Positions 24,001-35,299 of a DNA stretch of 64,000 bases are shown one piece after another. Position 1 is the first letter of the stretch; the number at the start of each line of letters is the position of its first letter. The DNA is taken from NCBI GenBank assembly GCA_036936605.1, contig JAUPFV010000004.1, positions 141,652,973 through 141,716,972 of the forward strand. The letters run 5' to 3'. Below the pieces are notes generated by a model that was given only the letters and a program-made list of their open reading frames with translations, made no database searches and was not told the DNA's origin. Made by a program: the position numbers and the translations under genes. This stretch comes from Limnanthes douglasii subsp. nivea. Lineage: Eukaryota > Streptophyta > Magnoliopsida > Brassicales > Limnanthaceae.

Positions 24001-25107
24001 TTATAACTCAAGGAAAATCGTAATCTTCCTATTCAATAACCGTTTTATAAACATCCAAAGCCCATTCATAGGTTGTTTTTCTTCTTGTTAACAATGAATT
24101 CGAATCTAATGCAAAACATTTTGTTACTTGATGTAACCCCAACTACTTCAAACAACAGTATCCCACAAATAAACGTCTTGTAAGTGTTATCCATGATTAA
24201 CAACGGGGGAGAAATCCTTAGTAAATCAATGATAAACGGGGTAAAAAAACAAATCGATTATGGCATCGGATCTTTCATTGGTCGTCTGATGTAATTGAAT
24301 GTATTTTTGTATTCGTATTTTTTTCTAACAAGCATTGCATTTCTGAATGACCACCCGTTTCGAACAACCTTTTTGCCAAAACAATAGGTATATAAAACAA
24401 ACGAATCAATCAAACCCCAAAATCGGATTTAGAATACCATTTTTCCATCACCATGGCGGTATTTTTAAACATTCCGCCACGACGTTGGCGGAAATAAAAA
24501 ATATTTCTTCAGTAGATAGCGCTAAAGTGGAATCTTTCATACAACTTTGGCGAATGTACCATCTTTTCGCCTGGACGTTGACGAAAAACACTATATAGAC
24601 GTCATCGACGACCAGAAGAACACTACATATATTTTTTTAGAACAAACTTTTTTAATATACAATAAGAAAATTATGCATACCTCTTCCATGGTAACAGTGC
24701 TTTGTAAAGGAACAATTTTTTTTTATCCGACCATGGTTTTTAATTTTTAAATTTGGAAAAGAAAGTATTTTTCATTTGATTTTTATCAATACCTTTTAGG
24801 AAATAAATTTTAGATTTTATTTGATTGTATGTGAAGCAATTGTATTAAATAAAAAGTTACAAAGAATAATGTAAATAAATCAATAAACTTAATATTTTAA
24901 AAATATTTCAATTAGTAACAATTTAGTAAATATAAAATATTTAAAAATACAATTTTACCAAATAATTTGAACTTTTTTTTTTCTGCAAATGTTGTGTTTT
25001 TCTTCAATTGTTCATGATATGGGTCATAGATCATCTAAAAAAATTATTTAGTAAAAAAAAAGTATTTATAAATTCAAAAAACACCAATTATGGAGATACT
25101 TTTTAAG
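21061..25107. other. Uncharacterised region, possible decayed DNA transposon
   Basis: Two patches stand out from AT-rich DNA: about 21780-21895 (TTTCACCAACGGATGGCGAC) and about 24440-24610 (CCGCCACGACGTTGGCGG, CGCCTGGACGTTGACG). They contain similar CGCCAACG/TTGGCGG motifs, reminiscent of subterminal repeats of CACTA-type elements. Between them only short broken frames are seen on the minus strand. No CACTA...TAGTG end pair was found. Confidence 0.3.
23280..23862 (-). pseudogene. Broken coding remnant of unknown family
   Basis: The minus strand reads as diverged coding sequence across frame breaks: an N-terminal piece 23862-23650 with RISTVDRISEMLNKIQRML, then a stretch ending near 23300 with NTGYVSPNALTVMSANYVE, EGEKFVCEDYYVYTRTRAH and SKDMFPLEL. 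The composition is protein-like (charged and aromatic mix, long relative to local stop density), but I recognise no domain. It lies between the two GGCGG-motif patches, so it may be the coding remnant of a DNA transposon. Confidence 0.3.
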
Positions 25108-25450
25108 TAAACAAACAGTAAAAAAACACCACAGGTCCTTCATGTTTGTTATTTGTAACACATCAGTCCTATTTTTGTCTTTGTAATAAACCGGTCCTCT
25201 ATGTTTTAAAAATGTAACAAACAGATCTTCTTCTTTTTTTGTAATAAATAGGTCTTTCATGTTTGTAATAAACAGGTCTATCACGTTTTCAATTTGTAAT
25301 AAACATGTCCTTCAAATTTTCCGAAAATGATCTATTTGTTATATTTTTAAAACATATAGGGCGGTTTAATACAAGAAAAAAAATTGAGACGGATGTGTTA
25401 CAAGTGACAAACATGGAGGATCTGTGATGTTTTTAACCCTAAACAAACAG
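25108..25450. mobile_element. MITE with about 50-bp inverted ends and 11-bp target duplication
   Basis: The left end (about 25119-25170: CACCACAGGTCCTTCATG, then TTTGTAACACATCAGTCC) matches the reverse complement of the right end (about 25386-25439: CATCACAGATCCTCCATG, then CTTGTAACACATCCGTC). The block is bordered by the direct repeat TAAACAAACAG at 25108-25118 and 25440-25450. An 8-11 bp duplication and long inverted ends suggest a Mutator-like MITE. The interior is built of repeated TGTAATAAACAGGTC variants and has no coding capacity. Confidence 0.7.
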
Positions 25451-25559
25451 AAAAAATAATTATGTTAATATATTCTAATTACTTGGAAAATAAGTATGCA
25501 AAAAGAATTAATCTAAGAACAAGACAAAAAAAATTGAAGGAAACCCGCAGCCGCTATTC

Positions 25560-25735
25560 AGAGTACAATGAGTGGGAATAGAATAAACCATCAGTCTGAC
25601 GCGATAGCTTGCCACCAACGCTAGAAGGTAAACCACACAAAATGACAAACTCAATCGAGAAAACGTATGTAGAAGGACTCAAACTCATGACCTTTGGTCA
25701 CAAACACACCATACTCATCCAACTCGCTACCAGCT
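25560..25735 (-). mobile_element. tRNA-derived SINE (fragment)
   Basis: On the minus strand GGTAGCGAGTTGGATGAG (25731-25714) is an A-box/D-arm-like sequence. About 30 bp later GAGTTTGAGTCC (25686-25675) is B-box/T-arm-like, with GACCAAAGGTC between as in tRNAs. The body continues to about 25560. A second A-box-like motif, TGGCCCAGTGG, lies just upstream on the same strand (about 25840), so two SINE heads may be adjacent. Confidence 0.5.
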
Positions 25736-26068
25736 CCGAAGCGCTGATATTATATCTTGTTTGGTGTATGGTTTGGTCCATAGACCATCGATCCGGATCT
25801 GCATAGTGGTGTAATACTCGTCTACCACTGGGCCACTTGCCTTATCAATTAGTCTATATCGAATTTAATAATATTTGGTGGTTCTGTTCAAATCAATCGA
25901 ATGATTCATGAAACCGTCTAGAAAACCTAACATGACAAATTATCGGATTATTTATTAAGTTTATATAATTAAAGTTATATCAAATTAAAAATAAAAATAA
26001 AATATTAAAAAATTGAGGTATTTTCAGATTAATAAATGGTATATGATCTCAACATAAATATTACGGGA
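25736..26068. other. Non-coding sequence between SINE and copia LTR
   Basis: AT-rich, apart from a second SINE-head-like motif near 25840. Nothing else recognised. Confidence 0.5.
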
Positions 26069-26702
26069 TGAAAGAATGAGAAATGAATGGTTCAGAAGAA
26101 AATGTTACGCTTTTTCTCTAAGGTTTTTGTCCTTTGTTCGGATCGAGGTAGATCAATTGATCTCGCTACTAATTGTAGATTCTCACGTCCTTAAAGATAT
26201 CTTAATCCTATGGATTTATAGATTGAATTCATTCGCTAGAGTTACGACAAGAATCGAAGAAAAATTAAGTTTCATCAAATTGAATGGATCGAAATCAAGA
26301 CGGAGTAATACTCAAGTACATTACAAAATAAAAGGTATAAAAGAAAATAACACAGGATTTAAGGTGGTTCGATAAAAGCCCACGTCTACGGGCGACGCCA
26401 GAGAAAAGTGTTTTACTATGATAGAAAAGGGTTACAGATTTTCAGATTACCTTTTGTATAGCCCTAATAATCTATTTATATGGAATAAATAGACGTACTA
26501 GAAAATGGACTTAATAGGCTCATATACACAAAACTGCAAATAACGCAAAACTCTCAATGACACAAAAATGTATCGTCAGACACGGTACACTATGAAGACA
26601 TTATTCAACTCATATTCAACATGTAAATACTTTACAAGCAACATAACAAAGAATGTATATTGCCAAATAGATATGTTGAATGTTGATTCTTCACTATCAA
26701 CA
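26069..26702 (-). repeat. 3' LTR of a copia element (minus)
   Basis: The minus-strand sequence begins TGTTGATAGTGAAGAATC at 26702, directly after a purine-rich tract (AAGGGGAAGA). It carries CATATAAATAGATTATTAGG (TATA near 26480) followed by the GTAGACGTGGGC-type leader common in plant copia LTRs. The outer end is uncertain; 26069 (CATTCTTTCA) is a guess. Confidence 0.55.
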
Positions 26703-26879
26703 AATCTTCCCCTTGAGGCGAATATCATTTCTTCACTATCAACAAGGAAACTTCTCTTTTTTTTCTAACTCACGAAATGCCCCTAAGACATTCACTCTAT
26801 ACTGCGAACACCAATCCAGTTTAGGAATTCCCTAAACTTTCAAACGAATATTGCTTTGGTCCTTATATTTGATGAATTG

Positions 26880-29315
26880 TCGTGTGTATGCACTTTCTTC
26901 ACACCAACAATTATCTTTGATATTATATCACAAAAAATGATACTTGGTATTTATGTGCTTTGTACGCTCTTGGTACATCTGGTTCCTTATAAGGTGTATG
27001 GCGCTTTGACTGTCACAAATTATTTTTGAAGTAGTCCTATCAAACCCAAATCTGCCACCAAACCTTGCAACTATATAGACTCTTTAACTACTTATGTTAC
27101 TGCCATGTACTTTGCCTCTGTTGTAGACAAAGCTACAGTATCTTGCAATTGTGCTTTCCAAATGATCGCACTCCCAGCTAGAGTAAATACATATCCTGAC
27201 AGATATCTCATTTTATCCATATCACCTGCAAAATTAGAATCAACAAAACTAACCACTGATCCTGCAACATCATTCAGCGATCCACCAATATTGGTCTTGT
27301 GAAAATTTAAGCCGATGTACGCAATATTCTTAAGATACCGAAGTATCAATTTCATTGTCTCCCAATGTTCTTTCCCAGACATCTCATGTACCTGCTACCT
27401 ACACTAATCGCATGTGAAATATCAGGACGTGTGCATACCATAGTATACATGATACTACTGACTGCACTTGAATATGGAACCTTCGACATTTGTTCCAACT
27501 CAGCATCGTCCTTGGTCGCTCCTACTACAGACAACTTGAAATGAGTAGCATACGGGATGCCAACTTCCTTAGTATAAAACATGTTGAATCGTTGTAACAC
27601 TTTATCAATGTAGCTTATTTGGGACAAGTGTAATGATCCTACACTTCTATTCATGATAATCTCTATACCAAGAATCGTATTTGCTCTACCCAGATCTTTC
27701 ATCTCAAACTTGGCACTAATCAGATTCTTTATATGCACAATGTGTGATATACTACAAGCAACAATAAACACATCATCCACATACAAAAACAAGTAAACAT
27801 AAGAATCATTTGTCATCTTTTGATGATACACACAATTGTCATATGAACTCATCGTGAACCTTTTTGACAATATAAATGTATCAATACTTTTGTACCATTA
27901 CCTAGGTGACTATTTCGAACCATACAGTGATTTTTTCATCAGATAAACCTTGTCATCTATATTAGGTTTGATAAATCCCTCTGGTTGTCTCATGTAGATA
28001 CATTCCTTCATTTACCATGTAGAAACGCAGTCTTCACATCCAACTGCTCAAGTTCTAAATCTTGCAAAACTACAGTGGCTAACAAAACTCGAATCAAACT
28101 ATGTTTCACTACTAGAGAAAACACTTCATTAAAGTTGATTCCTTCCATTTGATTAAAACCCTAAGCAACTATTATTGCCTTGAATCGAGATACCTCAACC
28201 CTTACCTTCCTTTTTCTTGAACACACATTTACTTCCTACTACCTTCTATCATTTAGGCAAGTCGACAAGCTTCCGTGTTTGATTATTATAAAGAGATTGA
28301 ATCTCTTCCCCCATATCACCAATCTACGGATCTGCCTTAGAAATAGCTATAGCTTCCCTATAGCTACTAGGTTCTTGCATTTCAACTTGTTCTGCAACTA
28401 ACAAAGCATATGCAACTAGATTCACATGCCTTTTTGGTAGTCTAATGTCTCTTCTTTATTTGCCAAATGTTGTGCTATAAGGTTGTTGTTCCGGTCAGGT
28501 GCATCATCATCACTATCATCCAATGTTGATGGTTCATTTTCTAATTCTAGATACATCTCCGAACCACTTGAAATATTGGACCTGCGAGGAACTGCTTCTA
28601 TTTCAAGCTACACCTGTGTACTCACAACCGATCCTGATTTGACCATTTCTCCTACTTTCTTCTGAGTGTCTATCGAAGAAAATTCGTTAAATTTTATGTC
28701 CCTACTGATGAGAAAATCTAGAGACTTTGGAGAGGTACACCATAGCATATATCCCTTCAATCGAGTAGCATATCCTAGAAATATGCACTATTTTCCCTCG
28801 ACTCAAGCTCACCATCACTCACATGAGCATACACAGGAAAATTGGACACTATCACATGTTTGTAATGAGCCGACGATCCAGACCAAATCTCAAAAGAAGT
28901 ATTACAATCAATAGTCGTTGATGGAGACTGATTCACCAAGTAACACGATGTATTGATAGTTTCATCTTAAAAATATTTTCCCGCATTAGAATGTGAGAGC
29001 ATGCTTCGTGCCTCCTCACAAAGTGTTCTGTTCATCCTTTCTGCGAACTCATTCAGTTGTGGTGTTCTAGAACAAGTGCGATGGCGCACTATTCCTTTAG
29101 TTTTGCAGAACTCGTTAAACTCACGGCTGTAAGATTCTAACCCATTATTTGTCGTAAGATGTTTGATTTTTCTACCTATTTGATTCTCAATCATCGTATT
29201 TTATTTGAAAAATGTTGAATATGCGTGATCTTTTATTTTTAGAAAGTAAACCCACACCATGCTTGAATAATCATCGATCAAACTCATGTAGTATTTGGCT
29301 CCGTTTTTTTATGGA
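26880..29315 (-). pseudogene. Copia integrase-RT-RNase H (5'-truncated, broken)
   Basis: Minus-strand order: integrase core with AKYYMSLIDDYSSMVWVYF (about 29280-29225) and LTTNNGLESYSREFNEFC plus NEFAERMNRTLCEEARSM (29194-28967); a decayed linker (28960-27870); reverse transcriptase with LFLYVDDVFIV (27870-27352); and RNase H with GYVFTLAGSAIIWKAQLQ and ALSTTEAKYMAV (27382-27092), continuing to SQSAIHLIRNQMYQERTKHI near 26960. The integrase NGLE pattern has TNN where TDN is expected, so one catalytic aspartate is lost. Gag, protease and the start of integrase are missing; the element stops near 29315 beside the PF04195-type gene. Polarity and order match Ty1/copia. Confidence 0.85.
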
Positions 29316-29469
29316 TTTATGTTTGGTCAAGTTTTCCATTCATTTTCTTTGTTTTCCTTTCGAGCATGGTAATGGGAGTTACCAAATAATATAGAGAACA
29401 AGTATGTGACTCTGATTAGTCAAGTTGGAATGACCCGGTGGAAACAAAGACAACTGATAGAGCTTGGTC

Positions 29470-31650
29470 TCATGGATCTTGTGTATGGTGCCCTAAAAGA
29501 TTGACCAGTTGATCATTTAGGTTTCGGATAGGAACTGAAGGGTGGAATTCACCCAAAAACCATAATAGGTTAGTAAGAAGATCATCTCCGATGGGACTTT
29601 CGACCTCAACCTCCAGACATATCTCTTCTTAATTCCCCTAAACATAAAAATCTGATTGTTTTCGCTGGGGACACTCCGAGTTTGGTCTTCTTCCTTTTTG
29701 AGTTTCATTCTTAACTTGTACTAAGTCCAATTCCGAAGAGGCTAGAATTTATCCCTCAGGGTCCGGGGTGACATACTGCTCAAATATAACTAGAATAATG
29801 GGATGATCTAGAGCAGGACCGTTGGTCGCATGATTCAACGTGGGTTAACTTAAAGTTTCCTTTTTAATACCACCTCGACTTTTTTCTTTGGGCACCGTTT
29901 TCTTCTTCCTCGCCTCCTGGGCATAAGTCTTCATTTTAGCCTCGACTATTTGGTTCCTTTTTTCCACCGCAGTAGAGCCAGTATTCAGTTGAACATCAAC
30001 TTATTTGGATACTTTTTCCACACCAGTAACATCATTCTTTGTTTTTTTAAGGCAATGCCTTCCGCGGGATTTTTATGCACCTGATGACTGGGAGCTCTTT
30101 TACCAGCGGGACGTAAAACTCAAGCGTCGGAGCCCTCCAACCTTGTCATTGTAGCAAGAGTGTTGGAAGGGTTCATTAATTGATCCTCGGTGAGATCACC
30201 CTCGGAGAAACATTATAGATTGCTATGTACCAAATTTAACATCGTGAAGTATCTATGGAATTCGTTAGCCCAATTCTCTTGAGCCAATGCACTCAGAGTA
30301 GCGAAGGTTTTTTCTACAGAGTTCGGGTGTTTTTTCCTTAAAACTTGTAGTTGTGCTTTTGAAACTACTACAGAAGACACTTAAGTCAAAATCTGAAGAA
30401 ATGATAGTTAATAATGTAACAAGAAAATTACCTTTGCATGTCAAGGTCATTAGAAGTCGCCTTGGTTTTTTTTTAATGAGGCTGACCATTTTTCTGAGCA
30501 CCGCTAACGAATAAAAAGTGTTATTTCTAGGTTTTCATCCATTTTAAACAAGTCATTAATGATCTTGTGTGCGATGCTCTGAAGGACTAGCCAGCTGATC
30601 GTTTGGGTTTGGGATAGGAATTAAATCCTGAATTTTAACCAAAACTCATGGTAGGTTAGTAAGAAGATCGTGTCTGAGGGGACTTTTGACCTCGACATTC
30701 AGACGTATCTGTTGCAAATGCCCATGAACATAAAAATCTGATTGTTTCTCATTGAGGACACATGGACCTTGATCGTCTTACTCTTTGGGTTCATTGTTAA
30801 CTTGTACTAAGCCTACTTCTGAAGAACTGGAATCTGGTCCCCAGGGTATGGGGAAACATACTACTCGAACATAGCTGGAATTGTGGGCTAATCTAGAGCA
30901 AGAGTGTCGGTCGCATGATCTATTATGGTTTGACTCAAAGTTTTTTTTTTGTACCATCCTAACTTTTTTCTTTGGGCACTATTTTTCTCTTCCTTGTCTC
31001 ATGGGCATCAATATTTGTTTTAGCCTCGACCTATTTGGCTCCCTTTTCCACTATAGTAGGGCCCGTCTTTGGTCAACTATCAAATTATTTGGCTACTTTG
31101 TCCACACCATTAACATCATTCTTCGTTTCCTTTAAAGCATGGCGCTTTGTGGGAGTTTTCTTCACCTAATGATTGGGAGCTCTCTTACACGTGGGAAGTA
31201 AAACTCAGGTTTGAGAGCCCACAACCTTGTCATTATAGCGGGAGCTTAGGAAGGGTTATTAATTGATCCTCTGTGATATCTCCCTCGGAAGAACGCTATA
31301 GATGCATACGAACCAAATTCAATATCGTGAAATATCTATGAAATTCGTTAGGCCAATTCCTCTGTGTTAAGGCGCTTGGAGCAGTGAAGGTTGTTTCTGC
31401 AGCATTCAAGTACTTCTTCTTCAAAAATGGTAGCTACACCTCTGAAACTACTACTTAAGACACCAAAGTCAAAATCAAAAGTAATGGCAGTTAATAATGT
31501 AATAATAAAATTAAAATTTGCATGTCTAGCTCCTCAGAAGTCGCCTTGAGCTCTTTTTCTTTGAGTGAGGCCGACCATTTTCCCGAGCACTACTAACAAA
31601 TAAAAAGTGTTGTTTCTAAGTTTTATCCGCTTTGAACAGGTCATTAACGA
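29470..31650. repeat. Tandem duplication, two units of about 1087 bp
   Basis: GGTTAGTAAGAAGATC occurs at 29569 and 30654, and GTCATTAAYGATYTT at 30552 and 31640, offsets of 1085 and 1088 bp. The two units align throughout, with many substitutions and small indels, so the duplication is old. It covers the 3' half of the PF04195-type gene. Confidence 0.85.
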
Positions 31651-32715
31651 TTTTGAAGTTGTTCCTGAGGGGGACATAAAAAGGGAAGTTGTGGGTTTTT
31701 AGATAGTGTGGTAATGGTTACGAACTCCTCTATCGACATCAGAGTCTGTGAGAGGTATGAAACCAGGATACAGCAGATCAGGGTGAACCACGCATTAAGG
31801 CTAGCATGACTATAACACAACTCTATTATTTTAAAATAATGGGTGATCAACGAATCCAACGGTAAGCGGAGCTCCCAGTTTAAAACATTGGAAAATATTA
31901 CTAACTCATATTGTCTCGCGGAAAGAGGTACTTCTCTGATGCTAAGGAGATGTAGAGAGACAAAATTTGAGATCCACAGCATGCCTTCAATTCCGGGCCC
32001 TCATCCTCCGCACAATAGAGGTATTTGTTTTTGTATAGCTCAATAAGATATTTTTTGTCCATACCTTGGAGGTTACTCCCCAGAACCTCAGATATCTCTG
32101 AGGGGAGTGCATCATTATTTTTAGCTTTCGATTGATCCAGGCCAGCATCCATCTATTTAACTTATCTATGACGCTCGACGAAAACTTCTGCAAATTTTTC
32201 AACCTCGCGTTAGCAAAGACAACAAGATTGGGCTATTGAGAATTTTGGGTTGCCCGAATTCCTCTATTTGACCCCTCAGATTTCACCAATCCTTTCCAGG
32301 GAGCAGCAGCATTAGAGACTATCTTGACATTTGGTGAATCATCTTTGTTCGAAGCTTCTAAAAAGAAATCACCCATTGGAAGATAAACCCATTTCCGAAG
32401 AGCCTTCTTAGTACGAACTTCGGGTAAAATCGTGGACGACGAAAGTAAAGGTTAGGAAACTGTGGGAGTTTTAACGGTTTTTTACGCTTCGGGTTTTGTG
32501 GACAGGGCTTGGTATTTTTAGGTAAGGATTGAGTTGGTTCAAAAGAACATGAGGGAACTGTTTCGAAGTGTTTTTTGTTTGGGTCAAATTTCCCGTAAGT
32601 GAAAACCTGGGTAATTATTTTTGGCGAGTTTTCAATTATTCTCACATCACGTCTCTTCTCAACCCTACCAGCTATAGAAAACCAGTCAAGAGCGTTGAAC
32701 CTGGTTCTCATAAAG
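29500..32715 (-). pseudogene. PF04195-type 'putative gypsy-type transposon' gene with duplicated 3' half
   Basis: The minus strand is homologous, block by block, to the antisense gene of the Tat element at 46.5-49.0 kb. FNALDWFSIAGRVEKRRDVR (32700-32640) parallels FGFVDWASIGHRAEEYRRAG. ELVIFSNVLNWELRLPLDS (about 31890) parallels EIVIFTDLFNWGLRFPLDP, and LNAWFTLICCILVS parallels the equivalent domain end. A downstream block containing NWPNEFHRYFTILNLVRMHL (about 31350) parallels HWGRAMHRCFKNTNLIMSNL. That last block and the charged C-terminal part occur twice because of the 1.09-kb duplication. Stops and shifts are frequent and introns may be present. No gypsy pol lies next to it, so it is a detached or older relative of such a gene. 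Confidence 0.7.
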
Positions 32716-32779
32716 AGTGGTCACTTCGTGGTGATTGTATCGACATCATTCTTTCTCTCTCTAGAATTTAGGACAAATG

Positions 32780-33899
32780 ATTTATCTCTCTCTCTAAAAA
32801 AGCTTAAAAGAATATTTATTAGGCGAGGAAGGGTATTTATAATGGAGACACACATCCCTAACGAATATCTACATGGGGAAGCGGAAGCGACAATGTCATG
32901 GGGAAGGTCAAGAGTTTCAATACCAAATTATTGAATAACCTAGCTCGTATGTTGTTACAAACTCGTGTAACGTAACTATGACAAACACAGTATTAGTTCA
33001 CCTAAAACTAGTGATGAACATTTCTGACCCTAACCGATGCCAAAATTAAGCGCAAGTCAGTCGGTTTGATACTCTTTTGTTGGGAAATCTGAGGAGTTAA
33101 CAATCGTTGATCCAAAGCGATACCTCTGGTAGTCCTCCCTTAAATATTTTTGCAAGGAATAGTGGGTTTACTGATAATAGTATGATTTATCCGAACGTAG
33201 GGCCACATTGGTAAAATATTGGATTAAGCCAGTCTAATATAAATCTTATAAAATAAGACCAACAAATGTGTAACATTGAGGCCATGTGATGTAATAATAA
33301 ATTTACATGTGTAAGATATAATAGAATACTGGGGTGGGATAGCCATAAATGGATCAACCATGTGGCCTTTGGGCCGACCATCATTATTATATAAAGTAAT
33401 ATTCCCTTGTTGGGGAAATGTGAACAATTATTATTGTATTACCATTTTTGGTATTTTCTCTATCTAATTCTAGTGTTAATATCTCTACAAAGTGGTTACA
33501 AAGATATCTTATACTTATCTCAACTTCAAATATTTATGGATCTATCAGCATATAACATGTTATAATAGTTTATGGTAATGAATATATCATCGACGCATAA
33601 TGCTACATCTAAATTCACTCCCATTAAATTTTACAGTCCATAATAATCTACTAAGTTTATCTCAAGACTAAACGATACCATAAGTTTGAAAGATCATGGT
33701 ATCATTGATAAGACATTTTCTTGAATACCATAAATGAATATCTCAACTATTAAGAAAATCATAATATTCGTAATTCTCAATTCTGGGTGAGATTTCGTCA
33801 TAGCCAATCGAGACTTTGGCTACATTTAATGACCACTTGCAAGAGCGATACCAAGTGACATAGTTTTAGAACTAACTATTTCAAACAAGAAATTGAATA
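32780..33899. other. Non-coding sequence, possible LTR-like remnant
   Basis: No coding signal. 33160-33430 contains GGCCCAAAGGCCACATGG on the minus strand and ends in AT-rich DNA, a composition seen in some plant LTRs, but no matching partner or TG...CA boundary was found. Confidence 0.35.
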
Positions 33900-34391
33900 A
33901 GAAGAAACTTAAAAGTTAAAATCAAATACAAAAAAAAAATTAATGTATTTTGGATTGCGAAGATTACATCCACGGGCAACGAAAACTAATTTTATAGAAA
34001 AATATTTACAAGAAATTCTAGAATACAATTAACGCAATCACTTTTCTTCTATTACAAAGCATCACATGAACATTTTACAAGCTTACAAAAGGACTTATGC
34101 TTCTCAGTACTTCTCTCAATGGAATTTCTAACTTATTTCTCTCAAAACTCAATTTAACCATTTCGTAACATATTATAGCTACTCTCTCAAGATACAAAAG
34201 GTTTCTTCATACTTTTTTTACTATTTATAGAACCAATAATGGGTGACCTAGAGGCTCACATTAGTAGTTTTCAACATATTCCAAAAAATAACCAAGAAGT
34301 AATGGTACCAGCCACCCTGAAATTCATATTTTCATTACATACTGTCAAGTAATGATATCATTCCTCAATACCTCACAACAGTATTATTTTA

Positions 34392-34414
34392 CCCCCCTCC
34401 CCCCCCCCACCCCC
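34392..34414. repeat. C-run (G-rich on minus strand)
   Basis: CCCCCCTCCCCCCCCCCACCCCC. The minus strand has four or more G-runs and could form a G-quadruplex. Confidence 0.9.
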
Positions 34415-34721
34415 GCTAAGCACGCTCATATTAATACCTTAATAAACCTAAGGATCTTCCATCCATTTAGAAATTACACATAATAATAAAAATCAATCTC
34501 ATCTAGAGACATAGATGTATATTTAGAAGCTTGAAAAGTAAGTCTATGCACCGAAGTTCCATGAGGTTTTGTCCTTGGAGTTCGGTTTTAATAGAACCTT
34601 ATACACAAGTCTAGGCATAGTTCATTCCTTTAGGTTCTAGCAAACTTCATTACACCCGAGTCTTGGTTGAGCTCATGTCTTACACACTTTAAAGTCTCAA
34701 TAATTTCATAACTTCAATATA

Positions 34722-34910
34722 TCTTCAGTACTAAGTTCTAGCTTCAGCACTAAGTTCTAACTTCAGCACATAGCTCCAACTTCAACACTTAGTTCCAATT
34801 TCACCACTTCATTCTAGCTTCAACACTAAGTTCTAGCTCCAGGTACTAAGTTTCAGCTTTAGCACTAAGTTCAAGCTTCAGCACTTGGTTCCATTTTTAG
34901 CACATTTGAG
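34722..34910. repeat. 19-bp minisatellite, about 10 degenerate copies
   Basis: Units are variants of CTTCAGCACTAAGTTCTAG with regular 19-bp spacing (one unit of 20). Divergence between neighbouring units is substantial. Confidence 0.85.
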
Positions 34911-35299
34911 TCTCGGTAGAACTCGTATTCTTAAGTTTCAGTAGATGTCTATTCACTTAAGTCTAAGTTGATCTCATGTCTTAGTCACTTTGAGATTATA
35001 TCTAAATCATATCCACCTACGTTCATAATAACTCCAACATATGTTGCTTGGATGTTCCAAATACTCACCGGAGATATTTAGTCCACCTACATTCGTAGAT
35101 TGATGTCTCGTGCAGTATGTGAAGTTTTTTGTGGCAATTACCCCAACACATCAGTCTCATGACCTTATTTATGTAAGAAATTATTAGTAACATACATATT
35201 ATCTAACTCACGATCGGATTGAGTAACACTTGACAGCGAACTGTAAAAATATTCATAATATCTATAATTTGAACCTCAGAGCAACTAAACCATCAAACT

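Larger units (their letters stand above)
33900..35039 (-). repeat. Probable copia LTR region (minus), containing minisatellite and poly-C
   Basis: The minus strand starts TGTTGGAGTTATTATGAACG at 35039 and has CTATAAATAG at 34230-34221. It then has GCCCGTGGATGTAATCTTCG near 33980, a leader motif like that of other copia LTRs. The outer boundary is unclear and no second LTR is seen, so this is tentative. It lies downstream of the copia remnant at 35.3-37.1 kb in the expected position. Confidence 0.35.

Noticed and set aside
24580..24630. CACTA transposon end (CACTATATAG, CACTACATAT)
   Set aside because: No matching TAGTG end or 3-bp duplication at a sensible distance; the motif is too short on its own.
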